Positions 60,659-64,000 of a DNA stretch of 64,000 nucleotides are shown here, piece by piece (position 1 is the first letter of the stretch; each line of letters begins with the position of its first letter). Under the pieces are notes generated by a model. That model saw nothing but the letters and a program-made list of their open reading frames with translations. It had not been told where the DNA came from and ran no database searches. Source of the DNA: Protonemura montana (taxonomy: Eukaryota > Arthropoda > Insecta > Plecoptera > Nemouridae); assembly GCA_947568835.1 (NCBI GenBank), contig CANOQG010000002.1, positions 620,001 to 684,000 on the forward strand, read 5' to 3'. The position numbers and the translations under genes are program-made.

Positions 60659-63658
60659 CTAGCAGTACCCGCTGCCTAACGGCACCTTAAGATTTTTAGG
60701 GAGTGGGCATTTTGATTTATATTTTACTTGACTTGAAGCTTATTTTAAAAAGTTTTCGAAATTTGTCAGATGCCGTTCCAAAAGTTTTAAATAGAGCCAC
60801 AACCAAAAGTGCCAAACAACACATAATAATATTGTTAAATACCATACAATTCCATACAATACAATAGAATACCATAGAATACCATAGAACACCATAGAAT
60901 ACCAAACTATATCATAGAATACCATATAACTCCATTGAATACCATAGAATACCATAGAATACCATACAATATCATAGAATACCATAGAACACCATAGAAT
61001 ACCATAGAATACCATAGAATACCATATAACTCAATAGAATTTCAAAGAATACCAAACAGTATCATAGAATACCATAGAACTCCAAAGAATACCATAGAAA
61101 ACCAACCAATATCATTGGATACCAAAGAACTCCATAGAATACAATAGAATACCATAGAATACCATAGAATACCAAACAATACCATCGAATACCATAGAAC
61201 TCCATAGAATACCAAAGAATACCAAACAAAATCATAGAATACCAAAGAACTCCAAAGAATACCAAAGAATACCATAGAATACCATAGAACTTAAAAGAAT
61301 ATAATAGAATACCAAACAATATCATAGAATACCATAGAATACCAAACAATATCAAACAATACCATAGAACACCAAACAATACCATAGAATACCATAGAAC
61401 TCCATATAATACCATAGCATACCATAGAATACCATAATATACGATAGAATACCATAGAATACCAAAGAATACCATAGAATACCAAACAATATAGAATACC
61501 ATAGAACACCATAGAATATCATAGAATACCATAAAATATCATGGAATAACATAGAACTCGATAGAATACCATAGAATACCATAAAATATCATAGAAGACC
61601 ATAGGAATCCATAGAATACCATAGAATACCATACCATACAATAAAATACCATAAATATCATAGAATACCAAACAAAATCATAGAATACCATAGAACTCTA
61701 TAGAATACCATATGATACCATAAAACACCATGGAATACCATAGAATATTCATATAATACCATAGAATACCAAAGAATACCATAGAATACCAGAGAACTCC
61801 ATATAATACCATATAATACCATATAATATTATAGAATACCATATAATACCTTACAATACCATACAATATCATAGAATACCAAAGAGTACCATACCATACC
61901 ATAGAATACCAAACAATATCATAGAACACCATATAATACCATAGAATACCATAGAACTCACTAGAATACCATAAAATACCATAGAATCTTCATAGTATAA
62001 CATAGAATATCATAGAATACCATGGAATACCATATAATACCATAGAATATTATAGAATTCCTAGAATACCTTACAATACTATACAATATCATAGAATACC
62101 AAAGAATATCATAGAATACCATAGAACACAATAGAATATTCATAGAATACCATAGAATACCATAGAATACCATAGAATTCCATAGAATACCATAGAACTC
62201 CATAGGATACCAAATAATACCATAGAATATTATAGAATACCATATAATACCAAAGATTACCATAGAATACCATATAACTCCATAGATTACCATAGAATAC
62301 CATAGAATAACATAGACTACCATATAACACCATAAAGTACTATACAATACCATACAATTCCATAGAAAACCATATTAAACTTAGATTGCGTATTTGGATT
62401 AGATTTGATAAAACTGCACTCTGTCATTAATGACGTTTTGAATTCTAATACCTGTTGAATGATCACGGCATCCTCGAAAATAAAATAAATATCCACGGCG
62501 TCCTGATTCGATGAAAGATATCTGTCAAATGTTTATCTTTGATCTGTCAATGTCACTTTTAATATAGTTTTGGCAAAATTATCAATAAAAAACTAATTAA
62601 GTGTGTTTTGTTTGTTTAAAAACCCTGTTTAATGTCTTAAAAACCTGCAAAGAAAGTAAGGATTGCTATTGATTTACATAATTGTCACAAATATCATTGA
62701 TGGCTTGGAATCAACTGTGTGATCTTGTCTAGGCTGGGGATGAAGAAAAATCGTCGTATTTTCACGACATTTCTCGTCTTTCGTATACTATTTACAATAA
62801 ATCTATTTAAATATGTTTACAAAAGATTCCAATAAATGTGTTAATAGATTATTTAACTTTCCAAACCTTTTTGACGTGTAAATAACCTCCACAAGAATGC
62901 CACGGGCTTGTCAAGTGACTATTTTTCATCTTGCTAGCCAAGACACCAACAATATTTTTGATACTTTACTATAATAATAATAATACACTTTAAATTACCG
63001 TGAAAAAGACGTAGCGGGATTATATCCTGAATTATGAACCAATATAAGCCAATTTCACACGTTTTTTATTTAGTTCTGGAGATTTTGAAAATAATTTGAC
63101 ATTGACGTTGACTTTGACGTTGACTTTGACGTTTGAATAGCCTAGGTTCACTGCCGAAAAGATACATTCACGATTTCGTACACCTTGCCGTGGTGTCAAA
63201 AAAGCAAACAATTGATCAAAGCTGTCAGTTTATTAGCAAAATTAATTATTTTTGCACGTAAAACGATCGAAATTGAATGTGTTTTCGCTCAATTACATCA
63301 ACAACTTTAAAACGAATGCATGGAAAATCACCGTGGAGATCCAGGCTAGAAAAACTTGAGTATTAAAAGAGTTTTAAAAATCGAGCTGTATCGCCTGGCT
63401 CTGAGATATCTTGCCGTCATATTTAGCAACTTTTCACCATGAAAACGATTTTAAATCGCTGTGAAAATGTCGCCTGCCAATGGAAAAGTTAATACTGAAA
63501 AATTCTAGCCCATTTTCGTACGTTTTCAGTCGCATTTCGCAATTTCCATAACCAGTAGAGCGGCCGGTTACATCCCAGCCACCCATCCACCCAGCCAGCC
63601 ACCCAGCCACAAACTAAAAAGTTGAACATCGCAATTTAAAGCTTTTATATAAGGTTAA
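60659..63658 (-). mobile_element. Decamer Helitron with autonomous-type 5' end (3.0 kb)
   Basis: CTAG is at 60659-60662. The hairpin at 60671-60686 has a weakened stem (GCTGCC instead of GATGCC on the plus strand). The decamer array is of independent make-up. The 5' 0.5 kb (about 63140-63658) is of the autonomous type, with the CGGCCGG block and CCAC/CAGCC run (about 63575-63609). It resembles 10466-14461 in plan. Confidence 0.82.
60838..62374 (-). repeat. Decamer minisatellite array 8
   Basis: 10-bp units, more degenerate than arrays 2-7, with several 9- or 11-bp steps that shift frame. Confidence 0.92.
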
Positions 63659-64000
63659 CTAGCAGTACCCGATGCCTAACGGCACCTGTTGTTCTTATCC
63701 CTAGTGGTTTTATTTTAGTATTAGTATTGTCTTTGAACTTGGATTAACAATTACAAAAAGCTCACTACTGTTTTTCTAGTACCCTATGCCCATAGGGCAT
63801 ATGCCGATAGGATAGATCATGACAAAAATATATGGGCCTAGGCCAAAATCTAGTCCCTAAGCCCTGGGACCGAACTGAGACTTTACACTTAATGTAGCCT
63901 CTACGCATACATTTAAGAAACTTTTATGGGACAACAAAATAAAGTACTGAGAAAATGTCAAGAAAACAAAGTATTATGCCCTTACGACTTGATATACCAT
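63659..64000 (-). mobile_element. 3' end of a fifth autonomous Helitron, continuing right
   Basis: CTAG is at 63659-63662 and the hairpin at 63671-63686, followed by the 3' block specific to autonomous copies (GTTGTTCTTATCCCTAGTGG). At diagnostic sites it agrees with copy 1 (GGGACCGAAC, CCTTACGACTTGATATACC) rather than with copies 2-4. The RepHel gene, if present, lies beyond the window. Confidence 0.82.

Overview
The 64 kb are almost entirely one kind of sequence: a head-to-tail array of rolling-circle DNA transposons (Helitrons) and their non-autonomous relatives. No host gene was recognised. Intron-like splice signals, AT-rich non-coding DNA, long minisatellites and the Helitron itself indicate a eukaryote. 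A metazoan, probably an invertebrate, is my inference; I cannot name the species.

Layout. Positions 1-296 are the 5' end of an element that continues to the left. Four long autonomous Helitrons follow on the minus strand at 297-10465, 14462-24559, 24560-33830 and 33831-42984. Each carries one unbroken RepHel reading frame (1893, 1893, 1870 and 1847 aa). A 4.0 kb non-autonomous element with a 10-bp minisatellite (10466-14461) lies between copies 1 and 2. From 42985 to 63658 there is a tangle of non-autonomous elements in both orientations, including a 5448-bp tandem duplication, several orientation flips and inverted repeats over 1 kb long. A fifth autonomous element begins at 63659 and leaves the window.

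How the parts work together. RepHel should nick, unwind and transfer a single strand through its HUH/two-tyrosine Rep domain and Pif1-like helicase. The likely substrate ends are visible at nearly every junction. The 3' end is a 6-bp hairpin with a GTTA loop, 12 nt from a CTAG terminus. The 5' end begins TTAACC and has a TATA box (TATATAAAAG) within about 20 nt. Non-autonomous elements share about 0.53 kb at the 5' end and about 30 bp at the 3' end with the autonomous ones, so they are probably mobilised in trans.

The most notable points are: (i) a single nucleotide column in the Rep domain that carries all four bases in the four copies (residues T/S/I/N); (ii) gain or loss of whole 23-residue coiled-coil units between copies; (iii) conflicting groupings of copies along their length, implying exchange between units; (iv) a terminus that is not the canonical 5'-TC; (v) a leader with triplicated bZIP-type sites and an apparent intron whose acceptor abuts the ATG. 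The structure is partly familiar (Helitrons, minisatellite-bearing non-autonomous relatives), and I do not claim a new enzyme system.
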